In this document: positions 7,514 to 16,041 of the stretch, one piece after another
How the letters are laid out: every line of letters begins with the position of its first letter
How positions within the stretch are numbered: position 1 is the first letter of the stretch
Source of the DNA: Paraburkholderia haematera
GTDB taxonomy: Bacteria; Pseudomonadota; Gammaproteobacteria; Burkholderiales; Burkholderiaceae
Direction of reading: 5' to 3'
Length of the DNA stretch: 47,430 bases
Assembly (NCBI RefSeq): GCF_905220975.1
Contig: NZ_CAJNBK010000037.1
Span: 1 to 47,430, forward strand
The notes under the pieces: generated by a model
Told to the model about the DNA's origin: nothing
What the model saw: the letters and a program-made list of their open reading frames with translations, nothing else
Database searches by the model: none
Translations under genes and position numbers: made by a program

Positions 7514-8931
7514 GCTTGGTGGGCGCGCAGGAAGCGGAAGAATTCGACGCCTTCACGCAGGCGCCGTTTCATCATGTCCCAGCTCGTGAGCATCTCACGC
7601 AAAATTTCCCAGATCTTCGACGGGCGGAAATAGAAGCGCTTATAGAAGTTCTCAAGCTGATGATAGATCTCGTCGCGCGACAGATGCGGATAGCCGATCG
7701 CCGCGAGCTGCACCCCTGACTTGCTGACGAGGTTGATGACCTTGTTCTCTTCCAGCCAACCGTTCTCGACCGCCTGGTTGTAGAGCGTCGTGCCGGGATA
7801 CGGCGCTGCGAGCGACACCTGGATCGTATGCGGATTGATTTCTTTCGCATACTCAATGGTCTTCTGGATCGTGTCCTGCGTCTCGCCGGGCAGCCCAAGA
7901 ATGAAGGTGCCGTGAATCTTGATACCGAGCTTGCGGCAATCTTCGCTGAAACGGCGCGCGATATCCGTGCGCAGACCCTTCTTGATGTTCAGCAGAATCT
8001 GGTCGTCGCCCGACTCGTAGCCCACCAGCAACAGGCGCAGGCCGTTTTCCTTCATGATCTTCAGCGTCGCGTAGGGCACGTTCGCCTTCGCGTTGCACGA
8101 CCACGTCACACCCAGCTTGCCCAGACCGCGGGCGATTTCCTCGACGCGCGGCTTGAAGTCGGTGAAGGTGTCGTCGTCGAACATGATCTCCTTGACTTCA
8201 GGCATGTTGTCGCGAATCCACTTCACTTCTTCGAGCACGTTCTCGGTCGAACGCGTACGGTAGCGATGCCCGCCCACCGTTTGCGGCCACAGGCAGAACG
8301 TGCATTTCGAGCGGCAGCCACGGCCCGTGTAGATCGACACGTACGGGTGCTTCAGGTAGCCGATGAAGTAGTTGTCGATCTTCAGATCGCGCTTGTAGAC
8401 GGGCGCCACGAACGGCAGCTCGTCCATGTTCTCGAGGATCGGGCGCGCTTCGTTATGTTCGATCGAGCCGTCGGCGGCGCGATAGCTCATGCCCTTGATG
8501 CCGGTAAACGGCTTGCCTTCGGCGATTTCCTGGCAGGTGAAGTCGAATTCTTCACGGCAAACGAAATCGATCGCCTCGCTCGCGGTCAGCGAATTGTGCG
8601 GATCGACCGCGACCTTCGCGCCGACCATGCCGATCAGCACTGAAGGCTTGCGCTTCTTCAGGTCTTCGGCGAACAGAGCGTCGGTGGGGAAGGACGGCGT
8701 GCTGGTGTGGATAACCACCAGGTCGTATTGCTGCGCTATATCAAGCGATTCTTCGACGGACAGGCCGTCGGCGGGGGCGTCGAGTACACGGCTATCGGGG
8801 ACGAGTGCGGCGGGCTGCGCGAGCCACGTCGGATACCAGAACGAGCGCACTTCGCGCTTGGCCTGGTAGCGCGAACCCGCGCCACCGTCGAAGCCGTCGT
8901 ACGACGGCGCCTGCAAGAACAGGGTTTTCAT
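7510..8931 (-). CDS. hpnJ: Radical SAM hopanoid cyclitol-ether synthase HpnJ
   Basis: From the ATG at 8931 (TGGAG ribosome binding site) the product is 473 residues, the usual HpnJ length. An N-terminal cobalamin-binding-like region (about 1-140) precedes a radical SAM domain with the cluster motif CRSKCTFC (Cys206, Cys210, Cys213). HpnJ converts BHT-glucosamine to the BHT-cyclitol ether. It is the first gene of the hpnJ-hpnI-hpnL run and has a PmrA/QseB-type box 120-136 bases upstream of its start. The upstream in-frame codons to 9048 cross the predicted promoter and are not counted as coding. Confidence 0.92.
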   Translation of the reverse strand: MKTLFLQAPSYDGFDGGAGSRYQAKREVRSFWYPTWLAQPAALVPDSRVLDAPADGLSVEESLDIAQQYDLVVIHTSTPSFPTDALFAEDLKKRKPSVLIGMVGAKVAVDPHNSLTASEAIDFVCREEFDFTCQEIAEGKPFTGIKGMSYRAADGSIEHNEARPILENMDELPFVAPVYKRDLKIDNYFIGYLKHPYVSIYTGRGCRSKCTFCLWPQTVGGHRYRTRSTENVLEEVKWIRDNMPEVKEIMFDDDTFTDFKPRVEEIARGLGKLGVTWSCNAKANVPYATLKIMKENGLRLLLVGYESGDDQILLNIKKGLRTDIARRFSEDCRKLGIKIHGTFILGLPGETQDTIQKTIEYAKEINPHTIQVSLAAPYPGTTLYNQAVENGWLEENKVINLVSKSGVQLAAIGYPHLSRDEIYHQLENFYKRFYFRPSKIWEILREMLTSWDMMKRRLREGVEFFRFLRAHQA

Positions 8932-9034
8932 GAATGCTCCAGCAAGCCTTTGATCGGCGCTTTCAGTTTTCTGTCGGAAAACTATTGGAACTATTGCCCG
9001 CACGGAATGCACGCGGGCACAGGGAATCGCGCAA

Positions 9035-9067
9035 ATACTACGGAGCAAAGCTGAAGGAAACCTTAAG
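9035..9067 (-). promoter_or_regulatory. Predicted hpnJ promoter with PmrA/QseB-type box
   Basis: Read on the minus strand: CTTAAG-GTTTC-CTTCAG (9067-9051), a 10-base spacer, then TAGTAT (9040-9035) as -10. The 17-base repeat is identical to the one at 2854-2870. Only the minus strand has a -10 at the right distance. The predicted leader to the hpnJ ATG is about 100 bases. Confidence 0.65.
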
Positions 9068-9306
9068 AAAAATACGCTGGTCTGCGCTGTTCTAAATGGT
9101 TAATACCGGGATTCACCCCGCTTGCGCTTCCGTAGTTTATACACGAAAAACATGACGATTGCCGCGCCGCTCAACATCGGCGTGCAATCCGTGCTGCCCG
9201 GCCGGGTCAGACTCCCGCTTCGCCTACAGAAACTGGAGGGATCGCCGGTGCCGCACGATAGATTCCGCCGGTCCGCACACCTGCGCATGCGGACCGGCCA
9301 CTGCTG
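9068..9306. other. Intergenic stretch between hpnJ promoter and csp, no gene seen
   Basis: I see no convincing gene here. A short minus-strand frame ends in a hydrophobic-basic tail near 9100-9175 but lacks a ribosome binding site. The csp stop is followed by a GC-rich stretch without a clear U-tract terminator. Confidence 0.4.
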
Positions 9307-9510
9307 TCACACTGGCTTGATATCCGCGGCCTGCTTGCCCTTCGGTCCCTGCTTGATTTCGAAGCTGACCTTCTGGTTTTCCTGCAGCGATTTGAAACCT
9401 TCGCTGCGAATTTCCGAGAAATGGGCAAACAGATCCTCGCCACCGTCGTCCGGTGTGATAAAGCCAAAGCCCTTTGCATCATTGAACCACTTCACTGTAC
9501 CGGTTGGCAT
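9307..9510 (-). CDS. Cold-shock domain protein (CspA family)
   Basis: This is a 67-residue single cold-shock domain: MPTGTVKWFN start, RNP1-like KGFGFI, RNP2-like DLFAHF, and the C-terminal VSFEIKQGPKGKQAADI segment. These small RNA/ssDNA-binding chaperones melt mRNA secondary structure. The ATG at 9510 has CGAGGAA six bases upstream. It appears monocistronic with a long upstream region, as is usual for csp genes, whose 5' leaders often carry thermosensing structure; no specific structure could be verified here. Which csp paralogue it is cannot be told. Confidence 0.95.
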   Translation of the reverse strand: MPTGTVKWFNDAKGFGFITPDDGGEDLFAHFSEIRSEGFKSLQENQKVSFEIKQGPKGKQAADIKPV

Positions 9511-9843
9511 GTCGATTCCTCGCTTGCACCTTGGTTGATTGGGTTGCATTCGCCGTCTTTCGCCGGTTTCTGCGACTGCTGCTTGACTTTACGCCTGTTT
9601 GCGCGGCGCCGCTCAGGTGGGCAATCGGGCAGGCAATCAGGCAGGCAATCGGGTAAGCGTGAGTCCGCGCGGCAGCCCAGGCAGCAAGGTTCGTGCCGCG
9701 CACCACCCGTGGGCACGCCGCCCATGCGATCGCGCGCAATCGGATAAGATAAACGCTATCGGCAGTCCATCCTTGGCCGCGCAGGTTCAGCCCAGCATTT
9801 CCCGCCGCGCGACCTATCGTTTTCCCACTTACAGGAACCCAGC
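9511..9843. other. Divergent intergenic region csp / aldehyde dehydrogenase with 12-base repeats
   Basis: The gap holds the promoters of two divergent genes. Three head-to-tail copies of a 12-base unit, GCAATCGGGCAG and variants, occupy 9621-9656. No protein-coding frame looks real, and no clear -35/-10 pair could be assigned. Confidence 0.6.
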
Positions 9844-11289
9844 ATGGCCACCTCGAGCTATACCGATACCCGACTTCTGATTAACGGCGAGTGGTGCGAC
9901 GCCGCCAGCGGCAAAACCCTCGACGTCATCAATCCCGCCACCGGCCAGGCGATCGGCAAGGTGGCCCATGCCGGCATCCCGGATCTGGACCGGGCGCTGG
10001 CCGCCGCACAGCGCGGCTTCGAAGCCTGGCGCAAGGTTCCGGCCAACGAACGCGCCACCACTATGCGCAAGGCCGCGGCGCTGGTGCGCGAGCGTGCGTC
10101 CGACATCGCCCGCCTGATGACGCTGGAACAGGGCAAGCCGTTTGCAGAGGCGCGCGTCGAAGTGCTGTCCGCGGCGGACATCATCGAATGGTTCGCCGAC
10201 GAAGGCCGCCGCGTCTACGGCCGGATCGTGCCGTCGCGCAACCTCGCCGCGCAGCAAACCGTGCTCAAGGAGCCGATCGGCCCGGTGGCCGCGTTCACGC
10301 CGTGGAATTTCCCGGTCAACCAGGTCGTGCGCAAGCTGAGCGCCGCGCTCGCCTGCGGCTGCTCGTTCCTCGTGAAGGCGCCGGAAGAAACCCCGGCGTC
10401 GCCGGCTGCGCTGCTGCAGGCGTTCGTTGAAGCCGGCGTGCCGGCCGGTACGGTCGGCCTCGTGTTCGGCGACCCGGCGGAGATTTCCAGCTACCTGATT
10501 CCGCATCCGGTGATCCGCAAGGTCACCTTCACCGGCTCGACGCCGGTCGGCAAGCAACTCGCGGCACTCGCCGGCGCCCATATGAAGCGCGCGACGATGG
10601 AGCTGGGCGGCCATGCGCCGGTCATCGTGGCCGAAGACGCCGACGTGGCGCTGGCCGTGAAAGCGGCAGGCGGCGCGAAGTTCCGCAATGCCGGCCAGGT
10701 CTGCATTTCGCCGACACGCTTTCTGGTACATAACAGCATTCGCGAGGAATTCGCGGCGGCGCTCGTCAAGCACGCTGAAGGCCTCAAGCTCGGCGACGGC
10801 CTGGCTGAAGGCACGACGCTGGGGCCGCTCGCCAACGCGCGCCGTCTCACCGCAATGAGCAAGGTGCTCGACGACGCACGCAAGACCGGCGCCAAGGTCG
10901 AGACGGGCGGCGAGCGCGTGGGCTCGGAAGGCAACTTCTTCGCGCCGACCGTGCTGACCAACGTGTCGCTCGAAGCGGACGTGTTCAACAACGAGCCGTT
11001 CGGCCCGATCGCCGCGATCCGCGGTTTCGACACGCTCGAAGAAGCGATCGCCGAGGCGAATCGCCTGCCGTTTGGTCTCGCCGGTTATGCGTTCACGAAA
11101 TCGTTCCGCAACGTGCATCTGCTGTCGCAACAGATGGAAGTCGGCATGCTGTGGATCAACCAGCCTGCCACGCCTTCGCCGGAAATGCCGTTTGGCGGCG
11201 TGAAGGATTCGGGCTATGGGTCGGAAGGCGGTCCGGAAGCCATGGAAGGCTATCTGGTCACCAAGGCGGTGTCGGTGATGGCGGTTTAA
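9844..11289 (+). CDS. NAD(P)-dependent aldehyde dehydrogenase, succinate-semialdehyde type
   Basis: The 481-residue ALDH-superfamily enzyme has the AFTPWNFPVNQ cofactor motif, KAPEETP with its NAD-binding Lys, the FTGSTPVGK glycine loop, catalytic Glu253 in MELGGHAP and nucleophile Cys287 in GQVCISP. The sequence is closest in my judgement to the GabD/alpha-ketoglutaric-semialdehyde dehydrogenase group, which oxidises semialdehydes from 4-aminobutyrate or pentose/hexarate catabolism. The substrate is not determinable from motifs. It stands alone and ends in a strong terminator at 11324. The ATG follows ACAGGA. Confidence 0.85.
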   Translation: MATSSYTDTRLLINGEWCDAASGKTLDVINPATGQAIGKVAHAGIPDLDRALAAAQRGFEAWRKVPANERATTMRKAAALVRERASDIARLMTLEQGKPFAEARVEVLSAADIIEWFADEGRRVYGRIVPSRNLAAQQTVLKEPIGPVAAFTPWNFPVNQVVRKLSAALACGCSFLVKAPEETPASPAALLQAFVEAGVPAGTVGLVFGDPAEISSYLIPHPVIRKVTFTGSTPVGKQLAALAGAHMKRATMELGGHAPVIVAEDADVALAVKAAGGAKFRNAGQVCISPTRFLVHNSIREEFAAALVKHAEGLKLGDGLAEGTTLGPLANARRLTAMSKVLDDARKTGAKVETGGERVGSEGNFFAPTVLTNVSLEADVFNNEPFGPIAAIRGFDTLEEAIAEANRLPFGLAGYAFTKSFRNVHLLSQQMEVGMLWINQPATPSPEMPFGGVKDSGYGSEGGPEAMEGYLVTKAVSVMAV

Positions 11290-11323
11290 GGTCTTTTTAG
11301 ACGCTGTCTGCGATGTCGTAGCG

Positions 11324-11355
11324 GGTCCGCGAACCAAGGTTCGCGGACCTTTTTT
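11324..11355 (+). terminator. Rho-independent terminator after the aldehyde dehydrogenase
   Basis: A perfect 12-base-pair stem, GGTCCGCGAACC / GGTTCGCGGACC, separated by AA, is followed by six T residues. It lies 35 bases after the stop codon. Confidence 0.93.
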
Positions 11356-11379
11356 CTTGCATCGAAAATCTGCTTCATC

Positions 11380-11979
11380 ATGAACGACCCCTCCTCCAGC
11401 CTCCTGCAACCCACCCTGACCGGACAGACCGTTGAACTCCGGCCGCTTCAGCAGGAACACGCGCAGGGTCTGCTCGACGCCGCTGCGGACGGTCAGTTGT
11501 GGAACATGAAGCTAACGGTAGTGCCGGGGCCGGAAACCATCGGCAGCTATATTGCAACCGCGCTCGACGGACGCGCGGCCGGCACGGTGATGCCTTTTGT
11601 GATCGTCAGGCGCGATACCGGGGCGATTGTCGGCAGCACGCGGTTCTGGAAGATCGATCGGGCGAACCGGAAGCTGGAAATTGGGCACACGTGGTTGAGT
11701 GAGTCGGCGCAGCGCTCGGCAGTGAATACCGAGGCGAAATACCTGCTGCTGAGTCACGCGTTCGAAGCGATGCAGTGCGTGCGCGTACAGTTCACCACGG
11801 ACGAACTCAACGAGAAATCAAGGGCGGCGATTCTACGGATCGGCGCGAAACAGGAAGGGATTGTCCGGCACGAGCGGATCATGCCGGACGGGCGTAAGCG
11901 CAATTCGGTGCGCTTTAGCATCATCGATGAGGAATGGGCTGAGGTGAAGGCGATGCTGGAGGGGAAGCTGGGGCGGTAA
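11380..11979 (+). CDS. GNAT-family N-acetyltransferase (RimJ/RimL-like)
   Basis: This 199-residue protein has the acetyltransferase_3 pattern: ELRPLQQEH near the N-terminus, GSTRFWKID, EIGHTWLSESAQRS for the central strand and acetyl-CoA loop region, NTEAKYLLLSHAFE, and NEKSRAAILRIGAKQEG, which is diagnostic of RimJ/RimL-like enzymes. These acetylate protein N-termini or small amines. The acceptor here is unknown. It begins 25 bases after the terminator of the preceding gene and has no strong ribosome binding site that I can see. It converges with kdgT. Confidence 0.85.
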   Translation: MNDPSSSLLQPTLTGQTVELRPLQQEHAQGLLDAAADGQLWNMKLTVVPGPETIGSYIATALDGRAAGTVMPFVIVRRDTGAIVGSTRFWKIDRANRKLEIGHTWLSESAQRSAVNTEAKYLLLSHAFEAMQCVRVQFTTDELNEKSRAAILRIGAKQEGIVRHERIMPDGRKRNSVRFSIIDEEWAEVKAMLEGKLGR

Positions 11980-12043
11980 AACCTGCCCCAAGCTAATCGC
12001 GTCACTCCGCGTTCAGGCGGAAACCAGCCGCCCCATTACCCCA

Positions 12044-13063
12044 TCAAACATGCACGTCCCGCTCACCCAGCGGCGGTGGCGTCGTCGCCGCCTCAAACTC
12101 TTCAAGCAACGCATCCCGCGCCTGATGCCGGCGCACCCATAGCGCGGTGAGAATCGGCACAAGAATTGCCGTCACGAGACAGGCCGTCGCGACCATCGCC
12201 GTTGCCGCCGGCACCAGCGGCTTGAAGCGCGGAATCATCTCGCCGATGATCGCGGGGTTCGCCACGGCGGCCCCCGCCGTCGACGAAGCCGCCAACCCCG
12301 CGGCCCCATTGCCGCCCGCGATCCAGCGGTCCGCGAGAATCAGCGGAATACCCGTCACGACGATCACCCCGAGGCCCAGCACGACGCCCGGCAAGCCGCT
12401 CGTGACGATCACGTTCAGGTCGATACCGTTGCCGAGCGCGAAGCCGAAGAACGGAATCAGAGGATGCACGCAGCGGCCAAAGAACTCGCGCAGCTCGCTA
12501 TCCAGGTTGCCCAGCGCAAAGCCGATCAGGAACGGCAGCACCGCGCCGACGAAAAGCCGCGGCTCAAAGAACGCCACGCCGGTCGCGCCGAGAATGATCA
12601 TGCTGACGAGCGGCCCCGATTCGATCGACATCAGGACGAACGCGCCCGCCTCCTCCTTGCTGCCATATTGCTGCATCACCGCCGCATAGAGACCGCCGTT
12701 GGTCATGTCCATCGACGTTGTGATCGCGAGCACGGAAAGGCCGGCAAACAGGCCCGCCTTGACGCCGTCAACCGGAATGAAGTGCGAAGCGACGATTGTC
12801 GCGACCCATGCCACCAGCATTTTGGTCACGAGCAACGTGCCCGACTTGCGCAACACGGTGCCGGTCGCCCGCAGGTCGATCGTCGCGCCCATGCAGAAGA
12901 ACCACACCGCGAGAATCGGCACGGTGCCGGTGATCAATCCATTGGTAAAAGAGCCGAGGTATTTCCCCCCGCCCGGCGCAAACGTGTGAACGCAGGCGCC
13001 GATCAGCAACGGCACCAGCATCAGGCCGCCTGGAATGCGGTCGATGGCCTTCTTGAGCTTCAT
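12044..13063 (-). CDS. kdgT: 2-keto-3-deoxygluconate permease KdgT
   Basis: The 339-residue membrane protein begins MKLKKAIDRIPGGLMLVPL and has about ten hydrophobic helices with family segments GLFAGLSVLAITTSMDMTNGG, PFFGFALGNGIDL and SSTAGAAVANPA, all matching the KdgT family. It imports 2-keto-3-deoxygluconate by proton symport. The start at 13063 was chosen for its GGAGGAGG ribosome binding site; the frame upstream to 13195 is not needed. It is divergent from kduD, and both probably answer to the IclR-type regulator downstream. The C-terminal 25 residues are polar and Glu-rich. Confidence 0.93.
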   Translation of the reverse strand: MKLKKAIDRIPGGLMLVPLLIGACVHTFAPGGGKYLGSFTNGLITGTVPILAVWFFCMGATIDLRATGTVLRKSGTLLVTKMLVAWVATIVASHFIPVDGVKAGLFAGLSVLAITTSMDMTNGGLYAAVMQQYGSKEEAGAFVLMSIESGPLVSMIILGATGVAFFEPRLFVGAVLPFLIGFALGNLDSELREFFGRCVHPLIPFFGFALGNGIDLNVIVTSGLPGVVLGLGVIVVTGIPLILADRWIAGGNGAAGLAASSTAGAAVANPAIIGEMIPRFKPLVPAATAMVATACLVTAILVPILTALWVRRHQARDALLEEFEAATTPPPLGERDVHV

Positions 13064-13168
13064 GCCTCCTCCGTGGACTTTACGTCCGGTTGCCGGGCGA
13101 ATCACCCGGGGTGATGTCCCGTTCTTGCGCTGGGCAGCTCCCTTTCGGCGCAATATAGCATCGTGATA

Positions 13169-13278
13169 GGAACAACGTTCCGATTTCGATAGCATTCCGG
13201 ATCATCGTTTACCCGAGACAAACTAGCAAACCTTGCTACACCTGATGCGGCATTGCAATATTTTCGGACCGACGTTCC
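13169..13278. promoter_or_regulatory. Two candidate operators between kdgT and kduD
   Basis: GGAAC-AAC-GTTCC (13169-13181) is an inverted repeat with perfect 5-base arms. GGACC-GAC-GTTCC (13266-13278) has one mismatch. They are nearly the same 13-base sequence, 97 bases apart in a divergent promoter region. They are plausible binding sites for the IclR-type regulator at 14268, one for each direction. Confidence 0.5.
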
Positions 13279-13346
13279 AAATTGAAAATTCTGCGCTACA
13301 GTCCGGAACAGACCGGCACTAAAGGCACCATAGGGACCTGCGCACA

Positions 13347-14102
13347 GTGAACACCTTCGATCTGACCGGCAAGGTCGCCATCGTCACCGGCAGCAACACG
13401 GGTCTCGGCGCCGGCATGGCTAGCGCGCTCGCCACGGCGGGCTGCGATATCGTCGGCGTGAGCCGCGCTGACGCCGGCGCGACGCCCATGTACGTCAAAG
13501 CGGCTGGCCGGCGCTTCGCGGATGTGCGCGCCGACCTCGCCTCGATCGCCCCAGTCGACGACATCGTGCGCGCCGCAGTCGAAGCATTCGGCCGCGTCGA
13601 CGTGCTCGTGAACAACGCGGGGATCATCCGCCGCGAAGACGCATTCGACTTCAGCGAAGACGATTGGGACGCCGTCATGGACGTCAACCTGAAGAGCCTT
13701 TTCTTTCTTTCGCAAGCCGTAGCGCGGCAGTTCGTGAAGCAGCAAAGCGGCGGCAAGATCATCAACGTCGCGTCGATGCTGTCGTTCCAGGGCGGCCTAC
13801 GCGTGGCGTCTTATACGGCGTCGAAAAGCGGCGTGCTCGGTCTCACGCGGCTGCTCGCGAACGAGTGGGCCGGGCACGGCATCAACGTGAACGCGATCGC
13901 GCCCGGCTACATGGCGACCGCGAACACGGCAGCGCTGCGCGGCGACACGCAGCGCAACGAAGAAATTCTCAGCCGCATTCCGGCAGGCCGCTGGGGCACG
14001 CCGGAGGACCTCGCGGGACCGGTCGTATTCCTCGCCTCTTCCGCGTCGGACTACGTGCATGGCCATACGCTTGCAGTAGACGGCGGCTGGCTCGCGCGCT
14101 AG
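13347..14102 (+). CDS. kduD: 2-deoxy-D-gluconate 3-dehydrogenase KduD (SDR)
   Basis: The 251-residue classical short-chain dehydrogenase has TGSNTGLGAGMA as cofactor loop, NNAG, catalytic Tyr156 and Lys160 in YTASK, and the KduD-type start FDLTGKVAIVTGSNTGLG and end HTLAVDGGWLAR. KduD interconverts 2-keto-3-deoxygluconate and 2,5-diketo-3-deoxygluconate in hexuronate/pectin catabolism, in keeping with the divergent kdgT. The start is GTG; an AGGGA lies somewhat far upstream. Among SDRs the exact substrate is always uncertain, but the genomic setting makes KduD the best call. Confidence 0.88.
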   Translation: MNTFDLTGKVAIVTGSNTGLGAGMASALATAGCDIVGVSRADAGATPMYVKAAGRRFADVRADLASIAPVDDIVRAAVEAFGRVDVLVNNAGIIRREDAFDFSEDDWDAVMDVNLKSLFFLSQAVARQFVKQQSGGKIINVASMLSFQGGLRVASYTASKSGVLGLTRLLANEWAGHGINVNAIAPGYMATANTAALRGDTQRNEEILSRIPAGRWGTPEDLAGPVVFLASSASDYVHGHTLAVDGGWLAR

Positions 14103-14200
14103 CGTGACAGCAGCAAAGTCACGCGACTCGCCGAGCGCGGTATGCTCTCGGCGCCGGGAGGCGGCTGGCATCGGCTGAGTTCGGGCCGAGTGCGCGTTGT

Positions 14201-14250
14201 GATCGCGTTGTGATCGCGTTTTGATCGCGTTTTGATCGCGTTTTGATCGG
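14201..14250. repeat. 11-base tandem repeat just upstream of kdgR
   Basis: GATCGCGTTTT/GT is repeated four times (14201-14244), with a fifth partial copy GATCGG. It ends 18 bases before the regulator start codon, so it lies in its promoter or leader. Confidence 0.95.
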
Positions 14251-14267
14251 TTCGGCATCAACAGGGA

Positions 14268-15155
14268 ATGACGGAAATGGCAGCAATGGGCAAGCAGCGC
14301 AGGGACGACGACGCGCACGGGCAAGAAGCGGACAGCACGGGCGGCACGGCCAATGAGAAAGGCGAATCGGTCTCCTCGATCGGCAGGGTCTTCGCGATTC
14401 TCGGCGCGATCGGCGACAGCGGCGAGATCGGCATCAGCGAACTGTCGCAGCGGCTCGGTCTGTCGAAGACCACCGTGCACCGCGTGATCCAGACGCTGAA
14501 AGCGCTCGGCTACGTCACGCAGGAAATCGAAACCGAGCGCTACCGGTTGACCATCCGCCTGTTCGAACTCGGTGCGAAAGCACTGGAAAGCGTCGACCTG
14601 GTGCGCGAAGCCGACGTCGAGATGCGCCGCATCGGCCAGGCCACGCGCGAGGCGGTCCACCTCGGCGCGTTCGACGAAGACGCCATCATCTACATCCACA
14701 AGATCGACGCCGACTACGGGCTGCGCATGCAATCGCGAATCGGCCGCCGCAATCCACTGCACAGCACGGCAATCGGCAAGGTGCTGCTCGCGTGGATGGC
14801 GCCGGCCGAGGCGCGCAAAGTCCTCTCGCACGTGGAATTTCGCAAGTCGACGCAAAAGACGCTCGCCTCCGCCGACGCCGTGCTCAGCATCCTGCCGCGC
14901 GTGCGCGAACAAGGCTACGGCGAGGACAACGAGGAACAGGAAGACGGCCTGCGGTGTCTCGCGGTGCCGGTGTTCGACCGCTTCGGCCGCGTGATCGCCG
15001 GCCTGTCGATTTCGTTTCCGACGATGCGCTGTGGCGCCGACACGAAATCGCACTACATTGCGCTACTCAAGCAGTCGGGGCTCGCGATCTCGACGCGGCT
15101 CGGCTACCGTGAAGCGACGGCGCCGGAGCAGACAGCGATCGAAGGGTTGAGCTAA
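14268..15155 (+). CDS. kdgR: IclR-family transcriptional regulator, probable KdgR
   Basis: The 295-residue protein has a 35-residue polar N-terminal extension, then a winged helix-turn-helix (SSIGRVFAILGAI ... LGLSKTTVHRVIQTL) and an IclR effector-binding domain with REAVHLGAF, HSTAIGKVLLAW and LAVPVFDRFGRVIAGLSIS. It lies downstream of kduD in the same direction and is the natural candidate for controlling kdgT/kduD through the inverted repeats at 13169 and 13266. Two closer in-frame ATGs (14280, 14286) could also be starts. The 11-base repeat directly upstream leaves no strong ribosome binding site. Confidence 0.85.
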   Translation: MTEMAAMGKQRRDDDAHGQEADSTGGTANEKGESVSSIGRVFAILGAIGDSGEIGISELSQRLGLSKTTVHRVIQTLKALGYVTQEIETERYRLTIRLFELGAKALESVDLVREADVEMRRIGQATREAVHLGAFDEDAIIYIHKIDADYGLRMQSRIGRRNPLHSTAIGKVLLAWMAPAEARKVLSHVEFRKSTQKTLASADAVLSILPRVREQGYGEDNEEQEDGLRCLAVPVFDRFGRVIAGLSISFPTMRCGADTKSHYIALLKQSGLAISTRLGYREATAPEQTAIEGLS

Positions 15156-15161
15156 ACATAC

Positions 15162-15983
15162 TCACCACGCAAAACTCCCCAACTCGATCTCCCGAACCGG
15201 CGCGTGCAACCTGGCGTGCCCCGCCTCTTCGCCGAGTAGCGCCTCGGTGATCGTCTCGCGATACACATGAAAATCGTAGCTCGCACGGCTGCGCGGACGC
15301 GGCAGTGCGATCTCCACGACGCTCGCGATCGTGCCCGGCCGGGCTTTCATCACCACCACCCGATCGGCGAGAAACACCGCCTCGTCGACGTCATGCGTCA
15401 CCAGCACCGTCGTGATGCGCTCGCGTTCGCGAATCCGCAAGAGTTCGTCCTGCATCTGGTGACGCGTCAGCGCGTCGAGCGCGCCGAACGGTTCGTCGAG
15501 TGTGAGGATGCGGGGACTGGCCACAAGACCGCGCGCAATGGCCACGCGCTGCGCCATGCCGCCCGACAGTTGATGCGGCAGCGCGTCCTCGAAGCCTTGC
15601 AGGCCGACCAGCCGGACCGCCTCCGCGACGCGCGATTGTGCCTCCTCCTCGGGCACATGCTGTGCGGCAAGACCGAGCGCGACGTTGCGTGTCACCGAAA
15701 GCCAGGGAAAGAGCCGATGCTCCTGAAACACGATCCCGCGTTCCGCGCCGATGCCGCGCACAGGCGCACCGTCGACGAGAATTTCACCGTCGAAACCCGC
15801 ATCGAGACCCACCAGCAGCCGTAGCAAGGTCGACTTGCCACACCCGCTCGCACCGACGATCGCCACAAATTCGCCCTCGGCGATATCGAGCGAAAAATCG
15901 CGAATCGCTTCATAAGCACGGCCATTGACATCGAAAGTCCGGCCGACGCGCCGGAACGAAACAGCCGGTTGCGGATGACTCAT
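15162..15983 (-). CDS. atsC: ABC transporter ATPase for sulfonate/sulfate esters
   Basis: From the ATG at 15983 (GAGGG ribosome binding site) the product is 273 residues. It has Walker A GASGCGKS, Q-loop FQEHRLFPW, signature LSGGMAQR, Walker B ILTLDEP and the switch His in LVTHD. It belongs to the nitrate/taurine/sulfonate (TauB/SsuB) group. It is the last gene of the nine-gene operon whose permease and binding protein lie 4-9 kb upstream, separated by sulfatase and tonB-exbBD. The symbol follows the Pseudomonas AtsRBC naming and depends on context. SsuB-like is the alternative. Confidence 0.85.
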   Translation of the reverse strand: MSHPQPAVSFRRVGRTFDVNGRAYEAIRDFSLDIAEGEFVAIVGASGCGKSTLLRLLVGLDAGFDGEILVDGAPVRGIGAERGIVFQEHRLFPWLSVTRNVALGLAAQHVPEEEAQSRVAEAVRLVGLQGFEDALPHQLSGGMAQRVAIARGLVASPRILTLDEPFGALDALTRHQMQDELLRIRERERITTVLVTHDVDEAVFLADRVVVMKARPGTIASVVEIALPRPRSRASYDFHVYRETITEALLGEEAGHARLHAPVREIELGSFAW

Positions 15984-16041
15984 CACAGACCCTCGCGAAG
16001 CGTTTTCATGGACCAAGCCGCTACTCATCCCCTTGCCCACC

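Noticed and set aside
9100..9288. Possible 62-residue protein with a hydrophobic-basic end
   Set aside because: No ribosome binding site, odd composition, and it lies in the csp/hpnJ intergenic region.
9829..11460. Long minus-strand open frame (543 codons) opposite the aldehyde dehydrogenase
   Set aside because: It mirrors a clear ALDH gene in high-GC DNA, and the translation is Arg/His-rich with no family motif.
13797..15053. Long minus-strand frame across kduD and kdgR
   Set aside because: It spans two solid genes on the other strand and is His/Arg-rich without motifs.
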